In this document: positions 1-11,699 of the stretch, piece after piece
Layout of the letters: every line of letters starts with the position of its first letter
Position numbering within the stretch: position 1 is the stretch's first letter
Source: Rhytidiadelphus loreus
Lineage: Eukaryota > Streptophyta > Bryopsida > Hypnales > Hylocomiaceae
DNA length: 64,000 nt
Direction: 5' to 3'
NCBI GenBank assembly: GCA_947034895.1
Contig: OX344763.1
Location: forward strand, 21,855,001-21,919,000
Made by a program: the position numbers and the translations under genes
The notes under the pieces: generated by a model
Seen by the model: only the letters and a program-made list of their open reading frames with translations
The model's database searches: none
Told to the model about the DNA's origin: nothing

Positions 1-2271
1 GAAAGACGTAATCACACCATCATGGAGCGCGCCCGAAGTATCTCTCATGACTGCAACTTGCCGGCGAATCTCTGGACTGAAGCTATATCGCATGCAAATC
101 ACTTAATCAATCGCAGCCCCACCAGAGCAAACCAAGGCAAAACCCCAGAGGCCGAATACACAGGTATGATACCTGACGTCTTTGGCCTGAAAATTTTCGG
201 TTGCATGGCATACTTACATGTACCTAAGGAAAACCGCAAGAAACTAGATAGCAAAACGCAGAGATGCATGTTCCTTGGTTTTGATGATGAAACCAAGGCA
301 TATAGAATTTATGATCCAATTAGAAGAAAAGTGATCATCAGTAGAGATGTAGTGTTTGACGAAATCTTAGTTGGCTATCAACATCTAGACTTAGCTATAC
401 CCAATCAAAACATATTTGAATTATCTGAATATTGCCCAACAGCAACTGACCCTAGTAAAAGTACAGAGACCCCCCTTTCGAACAATCAGAATGGGCACAG
501 TATATCAGAGGTAGAATTCCCTCCCGAAGAAACCATACCTGCCCCAGAGCAAATCCAACAAACCCAACAGCCAAGCCCATCACATACCGGATCCAACCTA
601 ATCACATACCAGAGACGACTCCTTCCTGTAGATCGGCAAGCTGGCTCAGCATCTCGTCAATATCCGACCCGACACCGAACCCCATCCATAAAACTACAAG
701 ACTATTGGACGTTGATATCAGAGCTGCTGGAAGAACCACTGGACTTCCCAACTGCAGCAAAACAGGACGAATGGAAAACCGCTATACAGAGTGAGATTAG
801 CTCCATACTTAAAAACAAAACCTAGAAAGTGATCGATCGTCCTAGAGACAGGAAGCCCATAACAGCGCGGTGGCTCTTCAAGATCAAAAAGAATGCGAAA
901 GGAGAAACCAACAAGCTTAAAGCTAGAATCGTGGCACGAGGTTTTCAGCAAAAGGAAGGAATTGATTATCATGATATTTTTGCGCCAGTAGTACGATGGT
1001 CGACAATCATGATAGTTTTGGCTCTGGCAACTAAACACAACTGGCCGTTGTTCCAAATGGACGTGATTACAGCCTTTTTGAATGGTACCATAGATGAGGA
1101 AATCTTCATGGAGATACCAGATGGCTTTCCAGGAGCCGGAGACCCATCAAAGGTATGTAAAATCAACTGAGCTTTGTATGGCCTGAAACAATCGCCAAAA
1201 GCATGGTATGATCGAATCAATCAGTGGTTGCATGAACAAGGACTGACCAGAAGCGAAAACGACCCTAATTTATACTACCTCAAAAAGGACGGAAAACTCA
1301 CAATCCTACTCCTGTACGTGGATGACCTCTTGATCACTGGAGATGACCAATCTGAAATCGCCAGGTTGAAACACAAATTGCAAGAGGAATTTGAGATGAC
1401 GGATTTAGGAGAGGCAAGTAATTACCTAGGAGTAGAAATTCATAGACAGACAAATGGCATCTTTGTCAATCAGAGGGGATACATTCTCAAGTTGCTGGAA
1501 AAATTTGGTTTAAAGAATTGTAACTCCACAAAGCTTCCAATCGATCCAAAGGAAACACTGCAAAAACACATGGGCACTACAAGAGTGGATCCATCTCTCT
1601 ACCGTTCTCTTGTGGGAAGTTTGATATATCTATCCTACACCCGCCCGGACATTTGCTATGCTGTCAGTTGTGTATCTCGTTATATGCAGGAACCTGAAAT
1701 TACACATTTGAAGGCAGCCAAAAAGATTTTGAGGTATCTCAACGGCACTGTAGATTATGGTATCCTCATGACATCCACAGACAACGAGCAGTTCTATACT
1801 TATGCAGACGCTGATTGGGGGAGAAATATTGATTCTAGGAGATCCACATCAGGAATCCTCCATAAGCTTGGAGATTCAAGTATTTATTGGAGTAGCAAGA
1901 TGCAACTGACTGTATCACTCTCCAACACAGAAGCTGAGTACAGGGTCCTCATTGATGCTGCCAAAGATATAATCTACTTTCAGAGACTATTTAACGAACT
2001 TGGATTAAGCATTGAAGGACCGACTCCCCTCCTCAGCGACAATCAATCATGCATAAGATTGGTGGAGAATCCAGTGCTACACGCCAGAACAAAGCACATC
2101 GAAATCCAACATCATTTTATAAGAGAAGCTGCCAAGGCAGGAGCAGTACAAATGGACTACGTGCCGACTCAGATTCAGCAAGCGGATTTTTTCACAAAAC
2201 CCCTCACATACCAAAGCTTCATCAAGAATCGACAAAGTGCAGGTATCGTTCCGCTCCTCACTCAAACCTAG
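1..2271 (+). pseudogene. pol: Copia pol polyprotein fragment (integrase C-terminal part, reverse transcriptase, RNase H), with two nonsense codons
   Basis: One reading frame is open from base 1 to the stop at 2269-2271, except for TAG at 823-825 and TGA at 1168-1170. All three segments stay in the same frame, so these are point nonsense mutations and not frameshifts. The first segment is the end of integrase plus the linker typical of plant copia elements. The second starts with the RT entry region (ARWLFKIKKNAKG) and carries FQMDVITAFLNG. The third starts at ALYGLKQ, has the RT catalytic LLYVDDLLITG, and ends in an RNase H-like domain (YADADWG, RRSTSG, NTEAEYRVL, KHIEIQHHFIREA). In an intact element this protein copies the RNA into DNA and integrates it. 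The fragment would need suppression or a helper element to work. Confidence 0.93.
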
Positions 2272-2645
2272 TGCGAACCCAACCTGGAGTATGCCAGCTC
2301 TTGATCCACAACGATTTTCCAGTAGCCTTGTGTTTGAAATCGGGGGCTTTTGGGTTCTTCCGCGTTGCTCGATTGTCCCACCACTCTTTAGGATTGTTGA
2401 CAAGTTGTCTCCAGTGCCCCTCAATAGCCTCACTCAGACTGATGCTGCCAGTCCTATCTCTCCTTGAGGCATCAGCTATCTCACCGAGAGAAGTATCAGA
2501 TACCCTAATACCAGGGTCCCCTCGAATGCTCTCTTCTCCCCCGTGGGTGAACTGCCACATGTAAATACAAGAGCTCTCGACACCAATACAGACCCGCTGG
2601 ATCACAACGACACAGAGCCATAGTATAATCAGGACAACTTGAACC
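2258..2645 (-). pseudogene. Captured OSB-type (organellar ssDNA-binding, PDF motif) gene fragment, antisense inside the copia element
   Basis: The minus-strand frame that closes at about 2258 encodes a stretch containing HWRQL, WWDNR, NPKAPDFKHK, LWI and TPGWV (motif region 2281-2416). This order of tryptophans around WWDNR and PDFKHK is the signature of the PDF motif of plant OSB proteins, which bind single-stranded DNA in mitochondria and plastids. The frame is open upstream to a splice-acceptor-like TTGCAG near 2646, so this may be one genomic exon; sequence before about residue 70 of the frame is not recognisable. The fragment lies between the pol stop and the 3' LTR, in the opposite orientation to pol. 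No start, transit peptide or SSB-like domain is present, so I call it a gene fragment. Confidence 0.7.
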
Positions 2646-2858
2646 TGCAACAGACAAGAAATCGAATCAAACACCAGTACGCAACCTGTCAACAAGCTTA
2701 ATTTGAGTCTCACAACCAAGAATCAAACGGAAGACTCACCAACGACAGGCGATCAACATAATTCCGAAATTCACGTAAAATATCGTTTGGGAGACCCGTG
2801 AATCGAGACATGACTGCTGCGAACATGAGATTGAGGGAGGGTTTCGAGCGAGGGAGGG

Positions 2859-3096
2859 TGTTGGAAAACTAAACGCTCTCAACTGTCTCTCAATCTCACA
2901 TACTCATTTAGTCTACAGTAACTGTAACTAGCCTACTTGAATTAGTAACGGACAAATTAGTTAGTGGAACCTGTAACGGTAGTTGTAGCTACTTAGTGGT
3001 ACCTAGTGTACAGACATGTATAAAGACAGCACCCTGTTGTCTATAATGTATCGCAATCACATTGAATGCAAACTTGGTTATACTTTGAGTTCAACA
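2859..3096 (+). repeat. 3' LTR of the copia element (238 bp)
   Basis: It begins TGTTGG directly after a purine tract and ends TTCAACA, so the termini are TGTTG...CAACA, the normal 5'-TG...CA-3' form with short inverted ends. A TATA box (TATAAA, 3019-3024) followed by a GC-containing start region fits the U3/R promoter. The length is short but within the range of plant copia LTRs. The second LTR is outside the window, so the boundaries rest on the termini and the adjacent purine tract alone. Confidence 0.8.
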
Positions 3097-3222
3097 AGAA
3101 GGAGATGCCATGGTTGACCGACAAGAAAATTTCGCAATACTTGGCCTACCTCAACCCCTAAGCTTTGGCGGCCAAATGGATCCGTTCTCCATTTTGGACA
3201 AGCTGCACCAATGCCCACATCT

Positions 3223-3659
3223 GATGGCTCTTCTATGAACATGCACAAGGCATCAATTATCACAACAAGGAAGCCATCCAATTTTTTCCGAGGGCGTGGA
3301 ACAAATTGATTGAAGAATTGTGGCCAGGCAATGCCCTGGCTCCAACGAAGCCCCGGAGTTGGGAAATCGAAGCTTCAACTTCACAAGAAGAGAATAATAT
3401 ACAAGCTCCGGATGTACAAGCTTCGTCTTTGCAAGCAAAGGGAAATGAAAATTCCAAAGCCAAGTTTGGCCAGCAAGAAGAAACAAAGTGCACCTCAGTA
3501 AGACTAGAAATCGAAGCTCTAACTTCATCAGAAGGGAATACTGTACAAGTGACCAAGCTCCAAAATGCCGCGTCCTCTTCTTCGCAAGCAGAGGAAAATG
3601 AGAATTTCAAATTCCAAATTGATGCACGTTTGCCATTAAAGAAGAGAAAGATGCACTAA
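3223..3659 (+). pseudogene. Unidentified broken coding fragment downstream of the LTR
   Basis: A frame of about 145 codons is open from 3223 to 3659 but has no ATG at its head. It starts after an in-frame TGA, and the same frame between about 3103 and 3220 looks protein-like but is stopped twice. The text reads WLFYEHAQGINYHNKEA and then LIEELWPGNALAPT. It is followed by two imperfect copies of a 45-50 residue Ser/Gln/Glu-rich unit (starts at EIEASTSQEEN and EIEALTSSEGN, DNA at about 3364 and 3508), and ends PLKKRKMH, a basic NLS-like tail. I do not recognise the family. It could be a remnant of the gene or transposon into which the copia element inserted. Confidence 0.3.
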
Positions 3660-3892
3660 GTTTGAATGTCATTAAGGTAGTTGGCTCTCAGAATTATTAG
3701 TTTCCAATATTTGAAATTGAAATGCAGTGGTCACTAAAAGTGACTACCTTCTAAAATGTGCATTTTTGGTACATTGAAGAAAACAAAATGTCCCTTTGTG
3801 TTAGTGGTTCCTTGTAGAACAGGGGCGCTTTGAAAGCATCCTACCTTATTGTTGAAGAAGATTCATCAATTAATCATTAGTCTTCTTCAAGT

Positions 3893-4014
3893 AACAACAA
3901 AAACAAAAACAAAAACAAAACAAAAACAACAAAACAAAAACAAAAACAAAACAAACAAAAAACAAAAACAAAAAACAAACAAAACAAAACAAAACAAAAC
4001 AAAACAAAACAAAT
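3893..4014 (+). repeat. CAAAA/CAAAAA microsatellite
   Basis: About 120 bp of nearly pure CAAAA units with some ACAA and CAAAAA variants. The open frame across it (Lys/Asn/Thr/Gln only) is a by-product of the repeat. Such A-rich tails can mark the 3' end of a LINE or SINE insertion, but I see no retroposon body upstream. Confidence 0.9.
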
Positions 4015-4940
4015 TCAAACCCAAAAATGAAAACAAACAAACGGAAATTTGAATCACCTCAAAATCTGATTACTTAAATTGGCTACTGGTAACTAAAAGT
4101 GTCTATTCTCGAAAGGGGAGAGTAGTTTTGCATCAATGGCTCTTGATCCATTGGACATTAGCTCATTGTCATTACGAACAGATACTTTATTCACGCCGGT
4201 CTTCTCTTTTGAAGGCCGGAGTTTTTATCTATCTCTTTTTCGAGTTGATCCTATGGAATCAACCAGCTGCAATGAAATTTGTTGCAATGTTAAATATGTA
4301 TTGAAATTGTATTGGTGACAAATTTGATTTTAATCTACCGACAATTGCTTAAACTATTATTAAATAGTAGTTACAATGGCTGTCTTCCTGGTGAATTTAG
4401 ATTTTTTTAGATTTTAATAATTTGGGTTAATGCAACAGACAAATTTTGGCTAGTACAAGACACTGCAGAATGAGATTTGTATTTGAGGCTTTGTTTTTGT
4501 GGTCTTTGAATCAAAAGGGTCTTGTGATAGTCCATATTTAAAAAAATATGAGGATGAACTGTTAGTAAAATTGTTACTTTGTTTTATCTCCAATTAATGT
4601 TTATGAAACTTTGATCACATCTCAATTTTAGTGTGGATTGTTGAAATTGATTCATATAATTTGTGATCTTTTTTGTTGCATCTTCATGTATTGAAAGGTC
4701 ATAAGGCAAAACAATCCATCATAGGCAGAATTAGGAATCTGCCCTCATGACATTGCTAAATTTTAAAAAAATTCCCACATAAAAAGAAGTGTGAGAAATG
4801 GCAAGAACAATAGAACTTATTTTATTTTATTTGACAAACTATGAATTTTTGAAATCTTTAGAATACCCTATAATGGTGTATCCACAATGGTCATTTTACT
4901 CACCGCCTAATGTAATCACAATATTTCCTAACATGGCCGC
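4015..4940. other. AT-rich intergenic stretch, nothing recognised
   Basis: AT-rich with homopolymer runs and no coherent frame longer than about 60 codons. The small frame at 4136-4318 has no coding-like composition or family resemblance. Confidence 0.6.
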
Positions 4941-6567
4941 AACATGAAGACCTAAAAAAGTCACTTCTTACAATAAATTTACATTCAAAAGGTGGAAGTT
5001 CTTATTGTAGTCACTAATCACTCCAAGAATCACTCCATTACTATCACCACCATAAACATTGATTGTAGCCACTAACTCAATCCAATGTTGCCCAAATCTC
5101 ATTTATTGAAAAAAGAATGTAATGGATCATTCCCAAAGTATCTACTCGGGTGTCTATAATGGGTCTTTTGTCTATAATGGGTTGCTCAACCTTAATTACT
5201 TCAATTAAGCAATTTTTGGCATCATTCAAAACAACTTCTATGCAAGCAACTCCCCAAACAAGAATTAGATGAAAAAATGCTTTGCAATCATCTTCTACAT
5301 AGTTGCTCTAAGGTCATCCAAACACCATAAATCCTAAACCCGCATTAAGGGGATCAAGGATCTAGAAAAGTGGATAAATACCACATGCAAAGAATAGTGA
5401 TTTACATTTGCTAAAGTTTTCCAATCACTAAGATTTTTTGAGTTGCTAAACATTTTCCCAATACTTAGCTAGGATATAAGCACATCCTTCAAAAGGCTGG
5501 AAGTTACCCAACGTAGCATTGCCACATGCTTACACTTCATTTGTAAACTCTATTTACCCTATTTATCTTTCAAGGACCCGGATTTAAAAAATTGTGGAAG
5601 TATATTATAAAATGAAACCTAGAAACATAATTTTTTGATGACTTTGAAATAAAAGTTGTAGAATATAATCCATACATCATATAAATACAGTTAAAGCAAT
5701 TGTTGCACTAACCAATATTCTAATTTTCTTATGAAATTTGAAATCCAAAATTGATTTAAAATAAAATTGGTTTAAAATAAAATATTTTCAATTTTCAATA
5801 TTTTTTTATTTGATTAGAAATTGTTAAGTTCTAATTATGGTGTATTTCTACCTTGGAAGGACACTCACCTATGATTAAGGTAGTCATTGAAAATATGATG
5901 TGAATATGGATACATTGATTATCTAATATCTTTTGTTGAAGTTTGGGTACTACCTATTAACTTTCACATATATGTTCATCCAATGGATGTTTATAAGGAA
6001 TATTATTTTTTCTTTAATGAACTTTTATCCTATTGTTATCTAATTTTCTAACATTGAGCATTGTAAGTTGCGCTATCGTCTAGTTAGTAAATTATTCTTC
6101 ACAATTTTTTCTTTGTAAGCTATGTCTATTTAAAAGTTTTGGTTCACACTTATCTCATTTCAACTTTGCAAAAACTGACCCAAAATTCCAAAGAACACAT
6201 TGAACAATAAACATGCATAATGTTCAAAAAACCATGTGTAGAAAGTAGAATAAAAATGAACATGAAGATACAATCATGAAGGAACTACAAAGACTTGTCA
6301 AAAATACTTCAAGAAAATTGAAACGCTACTACAATTATAAAAACTACCAAATACACTTACTTTAATTTATAGAAAAATGAGCCATTAAGAAGTATTCATT
6401 GGAAGTAAAAACACAACCACTTTGGCAAAATTTGCAACAAGTCAACCTTGTCAAAACCAAAGACATGCACAATCACAAGTTCGTGTGGTTTACACATCTA
6501 ACAATAACAATAAACTATTTTTGTATATAAATACACTGAATAAATCTTATAAATAAAAACAAGTCTA

Positions 6568-7144
6568 GGGGAGGACACTCTCACTACATTTGGGGTAACT
6601 ACGTGCGGCGGTGGAAAAAGTAATTCATGTAATTCACCTTGAATAAACTATAATTTCATTCTAAAATTTTGAGCTTTGTTTAACAATGACTAAAGGTTTC
6701 TATTGACAAAAAATTCAATTCCAAATAACATAAGATATATTGTCTAGAAAGGGTTGAAAAATGAACTAAAATGGCATGTTCTCCAACTAAAATATTTATA
6801 GAGCTCACATGAAGATGACTATTGCATCAATATTCAACCAAAATAAACTTTCAATAGAAAGCTATTCTATATAATTTTTTTTTCATTTTTCAAATTTTTT
6901 TTCTTATATAATATAGAGGTGTGAAAGTTATTTTCAGCTTTACAGTGTATCTTTTTTCTTCAAAAATTTATAACTAATTACTATTAGCACAAAAAAATAC
7001 CAATAATTCAAAACATAAACTTATAAAGTAGTAAAATCTATCCATAATTTTTTTTTTGAAAAAGAAATTAAATTTTAAGGTGTATTACTTGTTTTACTTT
7101 TTCCGCCGCACGTAGTTTGCTAAAACATAGGGAGTGTCCTCCCC
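6568..7144. mobile_element. Non-autonomous TIR DNA transposon, 577 bp
   Basis: Both ends are GGGGAGGACACTC reading inwards. The inverted similarity continues through CTACGTGCGGCGG and a gaaaaagtaa segment, giving arms of about 55 bp with mismatches. The interior is AT-rich and has no ORF. The GC-rich, CACTC-bearing termini differ from the TTAA-type elements elsewhere in the window. No clear target duplication is visible (flanks aagtcta and gggaaac), so the superfamily is not assigned. Confidence 0.75.
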
Positions 7145-7317
7145 GGGAAACAAGTACTCGGGTTTATAGAAACAAGTCATCTATTCCTACAAACAAAACA
7201 TTCATATTTGGTTTATGAATATTTTGCAATACTCTTATGCTATCATTACATCCTAGGAAGAAAGCAAAACAAAAAATTGGCATAATTTATGCACTAGTAT
7301 CCATGGTTGCTAATATG

Positions 7318-7690
7318 AAAGCCTAGGATCATGAGCCTAGGCTCCTAGGTTATAGATACCTATATTATAGACACCTTCTATAGTTTTAGGATATTTATAT
7401 TATAGGTGTCTATGTTGTAATCACCTTCTATGGTTATAGGATGTTTATATTATAGGTACTTGATTATACCATGAGTGTTTATGTTCTAAGCTCCTATGTT
7501 CTAGGCACCTTCCATGGTTATAGGATATTTATATTATAGGTGTCTATGTTATAGATACCTATGTTATAAGCACCTTTCATGGTAATAGGGTACTTATATT
7601 ATAAGTTGGTATATTATAAACACTTTCAATAGTTGTAGAGTACCTACTTACACCTAGGCTTAGGCTCATAAGCTTGCATTTCTAGGCTCA
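7318..7690. repeat. Degenerate minisatellite with TATTATAGGTGTCTATGTT-type units
   Basis: Imperfect repeats built from two alternating modules: ggatatttatattataggt, and variants of caccttctatggttatag. There are at least four copies of each, with irregular spacing. The array is bracketed by CCTAGG-rich sequence on both sides (gagcctaggctcctagg at about 7331 and cacctaggcttaggctc at about 7651). Confidence 0.75.
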
Positions 7691-8872
7691 CGTGCTAGCA
7701 TCATTGCACTAGTATCTATGCACTACTGCAACATAAGCCAATTGGTGTGTGCCACAATTTCCATTTGACTCTTGATTGTACGTTGCTCTTCAAAATTCTA
7801 GAAGTTAAACTCCTACTCAAAGTGTTTAGCATCTTCAAGCCATGCCTTGAAATCACAATAAAATACCTTCAAATGGCATGCCACCTTGTTGATATTCTCA
7901 CAAGAGGATAACACATCCTCCAACGCATACAACTTCATATGGTGCAACGCTTTGAAAACTAAAAGTAGATGCAAACTCTAAAGTAGGAAATGAATGTAGG
8001 AACTTCTACCTTTTAAGTGTAAATTTATTGCAAGAAGTGACTTTTTTAGCTCTTCATGCATGCCAATTTTTACAAGTATTGGAACAACGGAAGATTACTT
8101 ATAAAACTTTGTAATCAATATAGGTACATTATGAAAACAAACATTCTACCTAAAAAAGCCTATCAAGAGTTTGTTCCACCTGACCAAGTTCATCATGACA
8201 AGTATTTGTAGTTATTATGACATCTACCTACGTTCCTTAATCTTACACTTGTTTATTAAATAATTCTACCGTATTTTCTTTAATATTTTGTAATATAAAA
8301 AATTCAAGTAAAATTCACTTTAAAAATTCACCATTTTTTTTCAAAAAATTATGCCTAAAAGTGTTTCCTATCATTGAATAAATTAAACTTTTATAGTGAA
8401 CTGAATTCTATATTTTTTTATAATTATCATGAAAATCAATTACTCCGTATTATTTTTGAAATAATAAATTAGGAAATTTTAGAGAATCTATTAATTAAAT
8501 TAAATTTTATTTATATATGTAGAATTATCAATTACATATTTTATTATATATTTTTCATTTAAAAAAAAATGAATATCCTAAATCCATTTAAAATTAATGA
8601 TGATAATTTTTACATTAAAAACACCAATAGGCAGTTGGTTTCATTCAATGAGATACAAGATTACGCTTGTTGTAAGAAAATATTGATTGTTTACTAAGAC
8701 TGTGGTTGTTTTTTGGATAGATAGGAATATTCAAGTTTCTATTGTATATCAAGTTTTGAGGTATATAAGAGAATAATGACAGAACAAAATCCATTTATAC
8801 CATCAAATATTAATAAAATTATATAATTTCAAAATTATATACATGAATTTATCTAATTTTGTTAATCTTTAA

Positions 8873-9440
8873 CCCTTTAAAGACCAAAGGTTCAAATTTT
8901 GAACAATGGATGAACACAAATACATCCCAAGTACACAAAAATATATCAATTTTTCATCCATGGATTTTTTTGAAGATTCTTGTAATAGTTTTTAAACATT
9001 TATACATTATAGATTCAAAGGACTTTACTTTGCAAATGTTCTATAATTTAAAAGGTACCAATTGGTCTAGCCTCAAAAAGTAATTAATATATCATTTCAA
9101 AGTATGGCCCTTCAAAAGTGACATGAATAAAAGATTAAAATATTCAAAGTTACTATGATTAGAATTCAATATTGTGAATGTAGAAGAAAAAATTTCTTGT
9201 GAAAATCACAAATATTCGATTTGCAATCAATTTAAAAAGAAATTTTCAATTTTTGGCTTCAAATTTTATTGAAAAATAATACCAATTTGTATAAAAGTTG
9301 ATCTAACCATATGGATATGATCTTCGATCATATTTTACAACTATTGTTTAAAAGTCATCATTAAATTATTATCCTAAATTGCATTTTATAATACACCTTT
9401 ACAATTTTTCGAAATTGGACTACCCTTTGGTCTTTAAGGA
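8873..9440. mobile_element. TIR element with TTTAAAGACCAAAGG ends, about 568 bp
   Basis: The left end CCCTTTAAAGACCAAAGG follows TTAA (8869-8872). The right end, reverse-complemented, reads TCCTTAAAGACCAAAGG, so the two termini share TTAAAGACCAAAGG. A TTAA copy is not preserved on the right. The interior is AT-rich and non-coding. It is plausibly a decayed relative of the TTAA elements further right. Confidence 0.55.
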
Positions 9441-9497
9441 ATGCCAATATGAATTCACCAAAATACTCCTTGTGAACTTTTGGAATGATTATTTCAT

Positions 9498-10960
9498 CTA
9501 GAAGCTAGAATTTGCAAGACTATTTTGTTTTACCTTGCATTCAACTACCTTTTTAACTAAAATGCCTTGCATATTTGTCAAAATGTTTACAGAAGAACAC
9601 AAATTATCTACTTGACTTGTCATTTTTTGCAAATTTTGTCTTACTTGACTAAATTTAGATTTCAATAATTTGAAATTTTTATTGAGAAAATCCTCCAATT
9701 GTTGATTCCACCTATACATTGACGACCAAAATTGCTAAGAGGTTCCAAAAATGTAGCATTACACTTTAATTGGATTATTTTGATCAAATTCTATGACATG
9801 CTGTATAATGTAAATTTGTAAAGTAAATGTTTCTAAAGAAATTGATAAGTATTGATAGATGTTGACATATGTATGAAAAATCTACTACTATTATAAACAA
9901 TCTTTTATTTATTTATGTCATTATTAGTGCACAAGGAACAAGTAGCTATGCTATGAGAGACTATGACCATGTAATAATGGCTCCCTTTTCAAATAAAGTC
10001 CTACTCAAACTTTCTCACAAAGAGCTTTTGTTAGTGCAATGCCTCTTGCCCTTCAATCCAAAGCCAATGAAGAACTTGGTGCAAAATATTGAACTACACA
10101 AATATCAATAAAAACAACTAATCTAATACTATTGCCTTTGAAGGACAAATAGGGTTCTAAATGCACTTGCTTGTGAGTTCACAACTTGACTTGTAAGCAA
10201 TTGTTTAATCATATGTGTGACAAATTTTGAGGGTACACATAGTGTCTATAGAAGGATCACTAAAATCACAACATGTTCCGAAATGCAAGGTCATAAAACT
10301 TTAGAGAATAAGTAGATGCTTGTTGCACATTAATATATATGGACATTGAAAGTAGGCCACAGTATTAAAAAATCCGCCCATCCAACTTCGGCCTTTTATA
10401 TCTTTTGCATGTCACTCTTAGACATTGTCCAACTTTAGTTTAAATTTGTCTTTATGTGATTAAAAATTAAAGCTTTGTGACATTCAATAATGCTTGTCAA
10501 AGATATATTTTGCTTGGTCATTAGAGAGGGTTGTTAGAGAGGGTTGAGTATACCTTATAGGTGAGATTGAACTTGAAGGTCTCTTAAGAAGCTCAGAGGT
10601 AGTCTCACCCGAGGTCTCACCATAATAATCTAAATGAGAAATACCATACTCATTATGGGGAGAATATGTATGAGATCCACGTTGTGAAATTTGTGTTGAA
10701 TGCGCTACTTTCAAAGGTGGAATAATTTGCCTTACTGGATGATAGAAAGAAGGAATGTTGTGAGCGTAGTCATGAACCAAACTCATAATGTCAAGTGGCC
10801 TTGAAGACTTCTTGCCCAACTTTGTTTTCTCCTGGGAAGTTGATGACATGACATGCAAATCTCCTTTTGCATTTGGTTGCATTGAAAGAATTTTTGACCC
10901 TCCATTTCTTCGCAATTTTTTAAGGAGGTTAGTTTGAGTGGATTGAGCTTCATTTACCAT
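9498..10960 (-). pseudogene. Two minus-strand coding-like fragments, unknown
   Basis: Two open frames lie in the same orientation. One (10484-10960, 158 codons from ATG) is rich in Ser, Thr, Lys and Pro. The other (9498-9719, 73 codons) has a heptad-like pattern (NQQLEDFLNKNFKLLKSKF) suggesting a short coiled coil. I see no family, no clear splice link between them and no matching upstream exon. They may be scraps of a transposon gene or chance frames. Confidence 0.2.
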
Positions 10961-10969
10961 AGTTTTCAC

Positions 10970-11690
10970 TCTTCTAGGATGGTCATTTCAAGAGACTTAT
11001 AAGGTAAGAGAGGTTTTAAGAATATATGGTAGTCTTCTAGCTATAAGGACATCCTAAAGAACTCCACTTGGGAAGCATTTAGAGAAATTCCTTGATTGTG
11101 TCAAAGTTTGGGCACTCATTGTGTATCATATAAAAGTAAGGATCGATCCAACATTGTCCAACAAATTGATGATCCTAATTGAATTTGCAAACATTTAGAG
11201 GTCATTTGGGGTATTAACTCTTATTGAAGTAGTGTTGAAACCACATCAATCAAAGAAAAACTTTATTCTTTGGCACAATTCAACAAATATAAGTTGCAAA
11301 AGATTCTACAACTCACATGGATTTTCCTATGACTGAAATTTTTCCTCCCACTTTTGTATACGTACTAAAGTGTGAACTTTGAAGAATGTATGCCTCAAAT
11401 TGGTGACAACCTAGAAGTGACACCTAAAAGTGACATAAATAAGTATTAAGAGATTTGAGAATGTCCCACTTGTTGTCAAAAGGTTGTTCATGAAAAAATA
11501 CAAACATATGGATGGAGAGACAACCACAAACAATGTGAAAGGACAACATACACATATAACCGTCTTTGGGGATATCATGAAGCATAGCGAATGAGAGCCA
11601 GACAGAAAGCCCATTCACATCTCTTCACAACAACAGCTACCACAACAGTAAAGTAATAACTCAAGCAATCCGTCTGCCTGATTCACGATG
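10970..11690. other. Intergenic, nothing recognised
   Basis: No coherent frame, RNA gene or repeat with clear ends was seen. Overlapping minus-strand frames of about 65 codons near 11411-11618 lack coding character. Confidence 0.5.
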
Positions 11691-11699
11691 CATGTACAA

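Larger units (their letters stand above)
1..3096 (+). mobile_element. Ty1-copia LTR retrotransposon, 5'-truncated by the window edge and inactivated
   Basis: The sequence runs in the copia order: end of integrase, reverse transcriptase, RNase H, untranslated stretch, purine-rich tract (2847-2858) and 3' LTR. Integrase before reverse transcriptase is the copia order and excludes Gypsy. The 5' LTR, primer-binding site, gag and protease lie outside the window. Between the pol stop and the LTR there are about 590 bp of non-pol sequence, which is long for a copia element, and it contains an antisense host-gene fragment (separate entry). Two in-frame stops in pol show that this copy is dead by itself. 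The 5' flank is not in the window, so a target-site duplication cannot be tested. Confidence 0.93.
4950..8072. repeat. Large inverted-repeat pair, about 65-bp arms 3 kb apart
   Basis: The left arm (about 4950-5012, containing aaaaaagtcacttcttacaa) matches the reverse complement of the right arm (about 7995-8065, containing ttgcaagaagtgactttttt) over about 65 bp with scattered mismatches. The enclosed 3 kb holds a second terminal-inverted-repeat element (6568-7144), a minisatellite (7318-7690) and a short minus-strand coding-like stretch. That stretch (about 7800-7935) can be read for about 45 codons with phrases such as KLYALEDVLSSCENINK. This may be the remains of a long TIR DNA transposon or a folded repeat. 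I could not establish a target duplication. Confidence 0.45.

Noticed and set aside
2049..2564. Plus-strand 171-codon frame overlapping the end of pol
   Set aside because: Shifted frame over RNase H and then antisense to the OSB fragment; the product has no features.
3849..4052. 67-codon frame rich in Lys, Asn and Thr
   Set aside because: Direct translation of the CAAAA microsatellite.
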